In this document: positions 24,607-31,126 of the stretch, piece after piece
Numbering within the stretch: the stretch's first letter is position 1
How the letters are laid out: every line of letters begins with the position of its first letter
From: Mytilus trossulus
Lineage: Eukaryota > Mollusca > Bivalvia > Mytilida > Mytilidae
Length of the DNA stretch: 64,000 nt
Direction of reading: 5' to 3'
Assembly: GCF_036588685.1 (NCBI RefSeq)
Contig: NC_086386.1
Location: 3,398,710 to 3,462,709, forward strand
The notes under the pieces: generated by a model
What the model was told of the DNA's origin: nothing
The model's database searches: none
Seen by the model: the letters and a program-made list of their open reading frames with translations, nothing else
Translations under genes and position numbers: made by a program

Positions 24607-26016
24607 TACAAGTTAATTATTCTACAGGTCAAAAACTGAATATAACTGAAAGTATACTTCTCTTTTTTTAATAATATTACTGCTTAATTCATTATCATCA
24701 AAACTCCTTACTATTTTAATTGTTCACAAATTAATTTTAGCTAAAAAAAATTAATTCATACAATTTAATTCGTAAAGCAAATGATCCTTAGTAGGGGTCA
24801 TTCGATGTGTAAAGTGTAAAGTACCTGTTGCATATGTATGTGGTGTGAAATCAATAACCATTTATATGTTAAGGTAGATCACCAGTATATATTTTTTGAG
24901 ACAGAATTTTTTTATAATTTGCCAAAATGAAGATTTTACTATACTCTTTTAAAAAATTTAATAAAAAGTATGGGTCACCGTGCTATTTTTCAAGCTATGA
25001 GTCGTTGAGAATTGCAAAAATTTGGTTAATTTGTTCATGAAAAAACACATTAGTGTGCATAAAAAATATTCTATGAGATAGTATTTTGAAATAAATTGTG
25101 AGAAGAGAGGTTTCATAATATGTTTTAAGAAAATAAAAAGAAAACATGGTGTCACCGAACTTGTTTTCTTGCTACAAGTAAAAATAAATTATTTCCCTAT
25201 TAGCCCAGTATAAATTTGTACTAAAAGAGTTATCTCCCCTTAAATGGCTCATTTGAAAAAAATGATTTTAAGACCAAAGAAAATGATATTTGTTAAAATA
25301 TTTTGTATGATACAATTAATTAGCAAGTTTTCTTTACATAGAAAAAAACTTCTAACAATTGAATTGCAAATCTGTCTCCAAATTTGCAGATTTAGGCAAA
25401 TAACTAGACCGATGTTGTACTGTAATTGTACAATCCAAGATGGCGGTATACCATCAATCTACCTTAAGTTAACCATTATTAAATAAATGAGTAACAGTAT
25501 AAATTTGTTTGATGTTAACATGTAATGTATCAAAAAGTACAAAAAATGGCTTCTTTTTTTACAGGAAATAACAAATTATGTAATTCAGCAAACTAATTCA
25601 AAGTCATTAAGCGCAAAAGGATTTGTTATGGATGTCTTTGCGCCAGAGGTTGGTTATACTTGATATATTTCTATAATTTTATTTTGTGGAATGGTATAAA
25701 ACATCTGTCATATCATGTAACAGTGCTTTCATATTATAGATAGGTCACTCTACAACCAGGTGTTACTAATTACCAGCTATTGATGAAATTTAGAGTACTA
25801 TGCTAAAAAAAAATAGTTGAAATAAGCTAAAACAATCACCTGGTGTCTGTCATAAACTTAAGATTAAATATAAAAAAAATAATATCTTTTTTGTTCTTGC
25901 AGGCAGTGGTAAAAGTAATTATGATGGTAGAAAACATCAACAGAATGCGTGCAGAACTATTCCTGCTAAAAGATTTAAGTGCAAATCATGAATGTAGTAA
26001 CACCTCAAAGATATAA
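672..26016 (+). CDS. Gene 1: multidomain transposase-derived protein (CaRF-like + MULE + OTU/vertnin-like + PHD-like)
   Basis: Reconstructed from exons with matching GT-AG sites and phases: 672-798, 1489-1658, 3868-3996, 4624-4762, 5939-6146, 7238-7327, 7717-8072, 9636-9741, 10491-10626, 11048-11223, 11455 to about 11482, 19157-19347, 20120-20297, (21132-21152 optional), 21504-21585, 22011-22386, 23242-23302, 24231-24365, 25565-25648, 25903-26016. This predicts about 961 residues. Order of domains: ALS2CR8/CaRF-like (about 40-255), MULE transposase (about 300-550), OTU/vertnin-like (about 618-700), PHD-like (about 780-830), tail. Multidomain proteins of this layout are, to my knowledge, numerous in molluscs. 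The many introns argue for a host gene rather than an active element. The ATG at 672 lies 17 bases after an acceptor, so an upstream coding exon cannot be excluded. The join between exons 11 and 12 is uncertain because a 6.9 kb block intervenes. Biochemical function is unknown; DNA binding or chromatin roles are inference. Confidence 0.78.
1128..1435. repeat. Dispersed repeat, copy A (upstream of gene 1 exon 2)
   Basis: About 308 bases that align with 18743-19100 in the same orientation, from ATTTGCAAAAAATACCA through ACACTGG(C/G)TATCAACCAATC to GGTGTAATTA. The 5' part carries an internal inverted repeat (GAGAGAATG against CATTCTC). It ends about 50 bases before a splice acceptor. Confidence 0.75.
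2146..2450. repeat. Mussel dispersed repeat (GAGACAACTCTCC type)
   Basis: Begins with GTGAGTGCCAATGAGACAAC and continues through ACCTTCAACATGGAGCC to CAGATTCCTGACTTAGGACAG. I recognise these motifs as a very common mussel interspersed repeat. Related pieces lie at 10845-10925, 18404-18530, 42370-42545, 43147-43375, 46468-46580, 49310-49365 and 58388-58455. A 61-codon open frame across it is not a gene. Confidence 0.7.
2455..3330 (+). repeat. Composite element with about 190 bp internal repeats and palindromic tail
   Basis: Starts with a GTCGAGCC motif and a CGGCGGCGGCGG run (about 2528-2540). Four diverged tandem units of roughly 190 bases follow, each opening with TTCACTCTGTGGTTAAA or a variant (about 2548, 2740, 2940, 3130). 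It ends with AGGCGAGACACT and a perfect 16-base palindrome GGGTTCCGCGGAACCC at 3313-3328. The same head and tail motifs occur at 15000-15715, with different internal units. It lies wholly within intron 2 of gene 1. Superfamily not known. Confidence 0.6.
3655..3785. repeat. Mussel dispersed repeat (CACCAATGGGTCTTC type)
   Basis: Contains GAGAATGGAAATGGGGAATG, ACAGATGAAGGCCACCAATG and CTCCCGCACCTGGAGG, which I recognise as a recurring mussel interspersed sequence. A similar start (GAGAATGGAAACGGGGAATG) is seen at about 53645. Non-coding. Confidence 0.55.
4190..4430. repeat. Dispersed repeat, second family (copy in intron 4)
   Basis: Runs from CTACAATAGTAGAGAGGCAT through TTCGTCCGTCTGTTAAAGG to AGTTCAAGTGGGGCATCCGT. 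It matches the reverse complement of 19505-19780. Lies in the intron between exons 3 and 4 of gene 1. Confidence 0.7.
5269..5787. mobile_element. Inverted-terminal-repeat element (MITE-like, hAT-like ends)
   Basis: Left end CAGGGACAGTCTACAATG and right end, read inward, CAGGGACTTTCTATACTAAC, both followed by a GGGAC segment. Flanks TATACAC and AATACAC resemble a degraded 7-8 base target duplication, which would suit a hAT-type element. It is 519 bases with no coding potential and lies in intron 4 of gene 1. A short hairpin with the same CAGGGACAGTC end is at 47011-47049. Confidence 0.6.
6190..6970. repeat. Intron 5 dispersed repeats
   Basis: Two diverged units of about 160 bases (around 6240-6530, each with TTTCCACAC(C/T)TTTT and GTTCCAGT) are followed by a sequence running from AGCTCACCTTGCCTGAAGG to ACACAGGCTCTTTAGAGCC at about 6565-6970. 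I recognise the last motif as common in mollusc interspersed repeats. No gene. Confidence 0.5.
7238..11482 (+). CDS. Gene 1 exons 6-11: MULE-type transposase domain
   Basis: Exons 7238-7327, 7717-8072, 9636-9741, 10491-10626, 11048-11223 and 11455-11482 (end uncertain). Signature segments are YGQEICLLDATYKTSRYDLP (Asp at about residue 331), PKYFMCDFDLREIWALE (Asp at 392), VYLCDFHREQAWHRWLREI (the CxxH motif typical of MULE transposases) and TTNGLERQHKELKENYL (Glu at 509). All three presumed catalytic acids are therefore present. The SWIM zinc finger that often follows in related proteins is not seen, and the region where it would be expected is occupied by the 6.9 kb block. Exon 11 reads RLIEAHFKNE before a weak GTGTTC donor, the only nearby site that restores phase with exon 12. 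Confidence 0.78.
8929..9056. mobile_element. 128 bp MITE with hAT-like ends
   Basis: Ends CAGGGGCAGATCCAG and, read inward from the right, CAGTGGCAGATCCA. These resemble the CAGNGGCGGATCCA termini known from hAT-type non-autonomous elements. No clean 8-base target duplication remains (TATAAAGT against ATATAGTG). It lies in intron 7 of gene 1. Confidence 0.6.
9931..10190. repeat. Long foldback in intron 8
   Basis: Arms of about 120 bases pair across a short loop near 10055. The outer ends are TCTATAAAAGCATGCAAA and TTTGCATGCTTTTATAGA, and the inner part is CTGGGATTTGATTGGACA against TGTCCAATCAAATGCCAG. As RNA it would form a strong hairpin inside the pre-mRNA of gene 1. Confidence 0.75.
10845..10925. 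repeat. Mussel dispersed repeat fragment
   Basis: Contains TGGAGAGTTGTCTCATTG and ATACCACATCTTC, the reverse orientation of the family annotated at 2146-2450. Lies in intron 9 of gene 1. Confidence 0.65.
11511..13746. repeat. Tandem units of the 1.1 kb repeat, copy 1
   Basis: Unit starts marked by CGGGGCTCGGATATAACTTA occur at 11511, 12428 (CGGGGCTTGG) and 13036. Only the 31754-32881 unit in the other locus is full length (1128 bases); the ones here are about 917 and 608 bases plus a partial. Each carries a chance 79-81 codon open frame on the minus strand (11648-11893, 13174-13413). The copies are too similar for that to show coding selection. Fragments such as GAGAGTTGTCTCATTGGCAC are embedded. 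Confidence 0.8.
13747..16000. mobile_element. 2254 bp DNA transposon with about 65-70 bp inverted ends, non-autonomous (copy 1)
   Basis: The left end begins CACGGTGGGTTGTCCTGCGA. The right end, read inward, begins CACGGTGTGTAATGCTGTCC and rejoins it at TGCGAGAGAACGTTCTGTGC. Both flanks are GTATA (13742-13746 and 16001-16005), a likely 5-base target duplication, and outside these the host repeat unit resumes (CATCTGC...CCATCCC). No transposase-like frame is present. A second element with a hairpin head (15014-15048) is nested inside. Superfamily not assigned. Confidence 0.75.
15000..15715 (+). repeat. Hairpin-headed nested element (copy 1)
   Basis: Opens with a strong hairpin: GTCGAG and CTGCAAC (15014-15027) pair with GTTGCAG and CTCGAC (15032-15048). 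A CGG-type run follows (15062-15079), then about three diverged tandem units of roughly 150 bases marked by TTCATGG(T/A)(T/A)CAGT, and the tail AAGGCGAGACA. Its head and tail resemble those of the element at 2455-3330. Confidence 0.6.
16425..16656 (-). repeat. tRNA-derived sequence inside an inverted repeat (copy 1)
   Basis: On the minus strand, 16590 down to about 16497 reads like a degenerate class II tRNA: an A-box-like TGGTCTAGCGGAACTG, a long variable region, and GGGTTCGAATCCC as a T-arm/B box. The acceptor stem pairs poorly, so it is a tRNA-like SINE head or pseudogene, not a functional tRNA. It is bounded by inverted arms: GTCTAAACATCAACC (about 16435) against GGTTGATGTTTAGAC (about 16632), and TTTGCTTTCGCAAA against TTTGCGAAAGCA. 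A partial direct repeat of the middle lies at 16666-16700. Confidence 0.6.
18404..18530. repeat. Mussel dispersed repeat fragment
   Basis: ACTACAGGTCACCTTACAGC, CTTCAACAATGAGC and AAAGGTCCCTGAATGAC match the same family seen at 43210-43330 (GGTCACCGGGCGGTCTTCAA). It directly abuts the right end of the 6.9 kb block. Confidence 0.6.
18743..19100. repeat. Dispersed repeat, copy B (upstream of gene 1 exon 12)
   Basis: Same family and orientation as 1128-1435. The first 91 bases form a near-palindrome: ATTTGCAAAAAATACCA pairs with TGGTATTTTTCGCAAAT, and GAGAATG with CATTCTC. It ends 57 bases before the exon 12 acceptor. Confidence 0.75.
19157..21585 (+). CDS. Gene 1 exons 12-15: OTU/vertnin-like region
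   Basis: Exons 19157-19347, 20120-20297, an optional 21-base microexon 21132-21152, and 21504-21585 stay in frame. The segment TIFSGLSVFIFGTETKAQQI lines up with the CLFRSLSxxxFGTExxHxEL motif of OTU-like/vertnin domains. At the aligned catalytic position there is Thr, and the preceding GDGN is replaced by KASW, so protease activity is not expected. The preceding exon has a helical, acidic stretch ending MGEFGDG. The role in the protein is unknown; an inactive OTU-like fold is my reading, based on one motif. Confidence 0.6.
19505..19780. repeat. Dispersed repeat, second family (copy in intron 12)
   Basis: Runs from TACACGGATGCCCCACTCGT through TTGACCAAAAACTTTAACTT to CCTCTCTACTATCGTAGGTG, the reverse orientation of 4190-4430. 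A 73-codon frame across it is not a gene. Confidence 0.7.
20390..20952. mobile_element. TTAA-flanked inverted-repeat element 1 (563 bp)
   Basis: Flanked by TTAA at 20386-20389 and 20953-20956. The ends are TGTTCCGGACCATATGAG and, inverted, TGTTCTGGACCATATGAG, with matching that extends through TATTTGGACCATAC. The subterminal DNA is full of palindromes, including GACCATACGCGTATGGTC at 20414-20431. It is non-coding and lies in gene 1 intron 13. A short, internally deleted relative is at 62884-62962. Confidence 0.75.
22011..22386 (+). CDS. Gene 1 exon 16: PHD-like zinc-binding exon
   Basis: The largest exon of gene 1 (376 bases, 125 residues). The second half holds EQCGANQFGLCQGRSESYIQ followed by CGKCLQKYHRQC and then ETFACGCH, i.e. 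C-x7-C, C-x2-C, H-x3-C and C-x-C spacing, which resembles a PHD/RING-type cross-brace Zn fold. The first half (FKLNVCIHKRLNGIEETFRH) probably completes the OTU-like region. Acceptor at 22010 and donor GTAAGT at 22387 are both good. Related proteins often use such a finger to bind histone tails, but nothing here proves this. Confidence 0.7.
23242..26016 (+). CDS. Gene 1 exons 17-20: C-terminal region and stop
   Basis: Exons 23242-23302, 24231-24365, 25565-25648 and 25903-26016 remain in frame and end with TAA at 26014-26016. They encode segments such as KINSARWQTMIGTN, IWKDGNNMVLTMTG, KGFVMDVFAPEAVVKVIMM and a helical RMRAELFLLKDL. I recognise no named domain, though tails with a VxxPEAxI motif occur in related mollusc proteins. 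The 3' UTR probably runs into the minisatellite that starts about 30 bases after the stop. Confidence 0.65.
23655..24060. mobile_element. TTAA-flanked inverted-repeat element 2 (406 bp)
   Basis: Flanked by TTAA at 23651-23654 and 24061-24064. The ends are GGATGTACTTAGGTGAGG and, inverted, GCATGTACTTAGGTCATT, followed by a second matching block GTGAGGTTTAGG/GTGAGGTTAGG. Non-coding; lies in the intron before exon 18 of gene 1. Confidence 0.75.
24573..24602. repeat. (AT)n microsatellite
   Basis: An uninterrupted TA dinucleotide run of roughly 30 bases in an intron of gene 1. A shorter one is at about 8906-8924. Confidence 0.85.
24873..25463. mobile_element. TTAA-flanked inverted-repeat element 3 (591 bp)
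   Basis: Flanked by TTAA at 24869-24872 and 25464-25467. The ends are GGTAGATCACCAGTATAT and, inverted, GGTAGATTGATGGTATAC. A copy lacking its right end is at 45882-46465 (same CCAAAATGAAGATTTTACTA and CCAAGATGGCGGTATAC motifs). Non-coding; lies in the intron before exon 19 of gene 1. Confidence 0.75.
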
Positions 26017-26039
26017 GGCCTTCTTATGTAATTTTTATA

Positions 26040-28012
26040 TGTTTACAGTTTGTGAATGAAATGAGTCAGTAATGACAAAAGTATTTCAATAGGTTTACTA
26101 TTTGTGACTAAAATGAATCAGTAATGACAGAGTATTTTAGTAACGACTGTATTTCAATAGGTTTACTATTTGTGACTAAAATGAGTCAGTAATGACAGAG
26201 TATTTCTGAAGATTTACTATTTGTCACTTAAATGAGACAGTAATGACTAAACAATTTGTTTGTGTCAAAAAAAAGTCAGTAATGACAAAATATTTCAATA
26301 GGTTTACTATTTGTGACTGAAATGAGTCAGTAATGACAAAATTTACTATTTGAGACTAAAACGAGTCAGTAATGACAAAGTATTTCAATAGGTTTACTAT
26401 TTGAGACTAAAATGAGTCAGTAATGACAGAGTATTTTAGTAACGACTGTATTTCAATAGGTTTACTTTTTGTGACTAAAAATAGTCGGTAATGACAGTGT
26501 ACTTCAATAGTTTTACTATTTGTGACTAAAATGAGTCAGTAATGACAGAGTATTTCTGAAGATTTACTATTTGTCTCTTAAATGAGACAGTAATGACTAA
26601 ATAATTTGTTAGTGTCAAAAAAAAGTCAGTAATGACAAAATAATTCAATTGGTTTACTATTTGTGACTGAAATTAGTCAGTAATGACAAAATAATTAAAT
26701 AGATTTACTATTTGTGACTAAAATGAGTAAGTTATGACAGAGTATTTCAATAGATATAGTATCTGTGACTAAAAATGAGTCAGTTATGACAGTGTTTGTC
26801 ATTAATGACAAAGTATTTCAATAGGTTTACTATTTGTGACTAAAAATTAGTCAGTGATGACAAAATATTTCAATAGGTTTACTATTTAAGACAAATATGA
26901 GTAATGACAAAATGATTCAATTGGATTATTTGTGACTAAAATGAGTCGGTACTGACAGTGTATTTCAATAGGTTGACTATTTGAGACTAAAACGAGTCAG
27001 TAATGACAAAGTATTTCAATAGATTTACTATTTGTGACTTAAATGAATCAGTAATGACGGAGTATTTTAGTAACGACTGTATTTCAATAGGTTTACTATT
27101 TGTGACTAAAAATAGTCGGTAATGACAGTGTACCTCAATAGTTTTACTATCTATGACTAAAATGAGTCAGTAATGACAAAATATTTCAATAGGTTTACTA
27201 TTTGTGACTAAAAATAGTCAGTAATGTCAGTGTATTTCAATAGGTTTACTATTTGAGACTGAAATGAGTCAGTAATGACAAAATAATTCAATTGGTTTAC
27301 TATTTGTGACTGAAATGAGTCAGTAATGACAAAATAATTAAATAGATTTACTATTTGTGACTATAATGAGTCAGTTATGACAGAGTATTTCAATAGATTT
27401 ACTATCTGTGACTAAAAATGAGTCAGTTATGACAGTGTATGTCATTAATGACAAAATATTTCAATAGGTTTACTATTTGTGAATCAGAAATGACAGTGTA
27501 TTTCAATAGATTGACTATTTGTCACTTAAATGAGTCAGTAATGACAAAATAATTCAATTGGATTATTTTTGACTAAAATGAGTCAGTACTGACAGTGTAT
27601 TTCAATAGGTTTACTATTTGAGACAAAAATTAGTCAGTAATGACAAAATAATTTAATAAGTTTACTATTTGTGACTAAAAATTAGTCAGTAATGACAAAA
27701 TATTTCAATAGGTTTACTATTTAAGACAAATATGAGTAATGACAAAATAATTCAATTGGATTATTGTGACTAAAATGAGTCGGTACTGACAGTGTATTTC
27801 AATTGGTTTACTATTTGAGACAAAAATGAGTCAGTAATGACAAAATAATTCAATTGGATTATTATTGACTTAAATGAGTCGGTAATGACAGTGTATTTCT
27901 AGGTTTACTATTTGAGACTAAAATGTGTCAGTTATGACAAAATAATTCAATAGGTTTACTATTTGTGACTAAAAATGATTCAGTAATGACAGAGTATTTC
28001 AATATTGAAAAA
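26040..28012. repeat. About 52 bp minisatellite rich in TGAGTCA, first part
   Basis: Roughly 35-40 imperfect units built on TTTACTATTTGTGACTAAAA and TGAGTCAGTAATGACA with a TATTTCAATAGG spacer. About a dozen or more units keep an exact TGAGTCA, the AP-1/bZIP consensus; others have TTAGTCA, TGAATCA or TGAGTCGG. It starts just after the gene 1 stop codon. Confidence 0.85.
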
Positions 28013-28925
28013 GTTAAGTTATTTTTTGCAAAAATATTTTAGATGTCAAACAATGTACAACGAATGTAATGGTGTATTATGAGCTTTGTAGATATCCTTT
28101 GATATGTTCTAGATTGTATAATATTATAAGATACTGGTTTAAACTTTTATCAACGAATAATTGTATTCTTGTTACAAAGAACAGGTATGGAATCAATGTA
28201 ATAACTGAAATAGATGGATTTATCAACTGAAGTTTTTATTGTTTAATTTGGGTCTGAATGACTTCTGGTATAACCAAGATAATTTAGTTGTAAATGACAC
28301 TCTTAAGTATTTGATCAAAACTAGAATATTTGATCAAGTTAATCAATACTTGAATCAATTATTGGATGACTCGCCAAAGTGTTTTTTATATAAATACTGT
28401 GTAAATAATGTTTGTTTACAATTTTACCTTACTAAACATGTGAATTTTATAGTGTATCTAACGAGAATAAGATTGTCTTCACATAACTTATTTGTTGAAA
28501 CAGGACGATATCACATTGTTAATAGATCAGAACGAAAATGCACTCTCTGTACTTAAAATACAATGGAAGACGAGTTTCATTTCATTTTACAGTGTGATTG
28601 TTATAATGCATCTAGGAGGCAGTATATTAAGCCATATTATTATAAGCGTCCATTGTCATCTAAGCTTATACAGTTGTTGACCACAGAAATTGTAAAAGAC
28701 ATATGTAACCTTTGTAAATTTCTTTTCCATGCATTTAAACGTAGAACAGACATGTTATAAGTTACCAATACTTATTATAGATCATTATTCTTCACGGATG
28801 TATTCATTTATCAGTCATGTATGTTTTAAGTGTTTATTTATGATATATTGTATTTGCATATATATTATATTTGTACTAATGAGCATAATTTGCTCATAGT
28901 AATGAAGAATTGAAATTGAAAATCA
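28013..28925 (+). pseudogene. 5'-truncated non-LTR retrotransposon (LINE) 3' remnant
   Basis: A frame from 28239 continues, after an in-frame TAA at 28554-28556, to a second stop at 28758-28760. It contains ITRIRLSS-like VYLTRIRLSSHNLFVETGRY, then a Cys pair (CTLC), then EDEFHFILQCDCYNASRR. This matches the Cys/His-containing C-terminus found in many mollusc LINE reverse-transcriptase polyproteins (CxxC...HFxxxC). The catalytic reverse transcriptase is missing. The end GAAGAATTGAAATTGAAAAT resembles a LINE tail. The remnant splits the minisatellite, which resumes at about 28935. Confidence 0.7.
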
Positions 28926-28934
28926 ATATGGTAG

Positions 28935-29012
28935 GTTACATATTTGTAACTGAATGAGTCATTAATGACAGTGTATTTCAATAGGTTTACAGTTTGTGAC
29001 TGAAGGAGTCAG
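28935..29012. repeat. TGAGTCA minisatellite, second part
   Basis: Two diverged units (TGAATGAGTCATTAATGACA and TGAAGGAGTCAGT) matching the array at 26040-28012, separated from it by the LINE remnant. Confidence 0.75.
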
Positions 29013-29699
29013 TAAACTTTCAAACAAATCTGGAGTCCTGCTAAATGGCTTAATTTGTTCACAATAAGTATTGATGAATACTGTTACATGTAAAGTAGTA
29101 AAAGCTAAATTTGAAAATGTATTGGATTTACAATTTTCAGTTAATTTCATGTATGAGTAAATACTAAGGTACAATACAGAAATTAGACAAATATGCCATA
29201 GAAACATCTATGGGACAAAACAACATTAGCTTGTACTGCATTTCACGTAACAGTATTCGTCCATACCAATTTTAATTACATAAAATTGTCTCACAGGCCT
29301 TCAGATTTTTTGGAAAAATTAGTGTTCACCCTAAGAACTGGTTTAGCCACCACATAACAATTTCAAGTTTATTTACATTTTACAGTGTGTATATGTTAAG
29401 TATGTTTAAATGAGCATATGTTTCGATAGTTTAGTACTGTATTAATTACAGGTTAAAAATTACAGACAAAGTTTAGATGTTTATGAAGTGTCCTATATTT
29501 AATTGTCACAATTATTTTTTGTCACCCAATTATAAAAATCAATGTAATAAATTACTTTTGCTAATATCAGCCCCTTGTTTCAGAATAAAAAATCAAATTG
29601 TGATACACCTACTTATTTGGTGTATTTAATTTCAGACAATCTATCATATTTGTTACTGATATGTTCATAACTAATTATAATTGTTGATTTTAATGCCAT
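29013..29699. other. AT-rich intergenic DNA
   Basis: No gene or clear repeat seen; some short palindromes such as CATAGAAACATCTATG at about 29198. Confidence 0.5.
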
Positions 29700-29703
29700 T
29701 TAA

Positions 29704-29976
29704 GGTGGTACCCAACACTTTAGCTAAAGTTAATTTGGCTCGTTTAATTTTCATAAAATTTTGTCAAAGTATTAACTTTGACCCTTTAACAAATAAATAA
29801 AAAATTCAAAAACTTTCAACCAACTGTTTTGTCAGAAAAATTACACTGGTTATATTGCAGTTTGACGAACACCAATATTGATCATTGAGAAGCTTAATAT
29901 TCCTTTTACAACACAATGCAATTAAAATGTTTAGCTGACTTAACAGAGTTATATCCATGTAGTGTTAGGTACCACC
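29704..29976. mobile_element. TTAA-flanked inverted-repeat element 4 (273 bp)
   Basis: Flanked by TTAA at 29700-29703 and 29977-29980. The ends are GGTGGTACCCAACACT and, inverted, GGTGGTACCTAACACT (15 of 16 identical). Non-coding. A TTAA target is characteristic of piggyBac-type transposition. Confidence 0.8.
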
Positions 29977-29980
29977 TTAA

Positions 29981-31126
29981 GGAACCTTGATTGATATAAT
30001 AAATATTTTATTGTGTATGTTTTCTTATTTCTTCTGCAATACAATTTGTGGGATTCCTATTCATCTATATATTGACAAGTGTGTCATTTTCATGTCAAAG
30101 ATGGAACCATTTTACATTTAATTTAAGAGTGTAGACCTTGGTTTAGTGAGATAACGCTTAAATCAGTTTTGCATTTGTAAAAGTCCACTTTCGTCATGTG
30201 TTTTAAGCATTTACTTGAACTGATTGGAATTAATCGATGTAACCTAGAAGTTTAGTTAGATATATATTTATGAAATTTGTTGACACAAATGTACTGATGC
30301 TTTTTAAGAGTTATATCTCTTAACATAGGTCGACCTCCTTAAAATCCACCAAATCTTCTGGATTTGATTGATCCTTTTTACGTCATGTGGGTATAACTTT
30401 CTGAATATTTCTCCCTTGGCTCCGTGTCTAATAACAGGCTTGTGACTTGGGGCAGGCACATACATACTGAATGTGGCTGGGTTAAAACCTGGTTTTATAG
30501 ATAGCCTGACAGTCACACAAAATTCCATTACAAAGACATGTGAACAAAACAAAGAGACAAATTAGGTGACGTAATAGGTTAAATGTCAAAATAGGGGTAC
30601 AGCAGTCAACATTGTGTAAAAAATCTTATTTACTATAAAATCAAAACAATATGTAACAAAGAAACACGAACAAGCATATAGACAAAGCACATAAGTATAA
30701 ATGAAAGACAAGAATACAAAAAATTGACATAGCACAAAAACACAATGACAGGATGTATAAATAAAAGCAAATTGACAAAAATTGACTAAACAGGAAAAAA
30801 TAATATTCACAAAGACATAGAAAAGAATACTATAAAAAGTTTTTATGATAATAAACAACTTCAGTACATAGAATCTATACTTGTTAGTGTTCAGTTTCAA
30901 CCTATACTATTTATGTAGATTTCTTGATTCAATTCTTGAACGGGTCAGACAAAAAATAAAAATTTTGTATAAAATATGCAATAAAAGCCCATTTGGGTAG
31001 TTCAGTTATAAAAAAGTGTTTTGTTAGCATAAGAGGCCCTCATGTGTATAAACACGCAAAAATTGAAGATGTGGTTATATCAAGGTCTAGACAATGTAGA
31101 CACCATGTACATACATCTGTTGTCCT
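29981..31126. other. Intergenic DNA with dispersed repeat pieces
   Basis: No convincing gene. 30400-30500 carries CTTGGGGCAGGCACATACAT and TGGCTGGGTTAAAACCTG, a recognised mussel repeat tail. 30590-30870 is A-rich on the plus strand with a chance 104-codon minus-strand frame of hydrophobic low-complexity residues that I do not accept as a gene. Confidence 0.5.

Noticed and set aside
30586..30900. 104-codon minus-strand hydrophobic frame
   Set aside because: It is the complement of an A-rich low-complexity stretch; Phe/Cys/Tyr/Ile-rich composition follows from base bias. No homology recognised.
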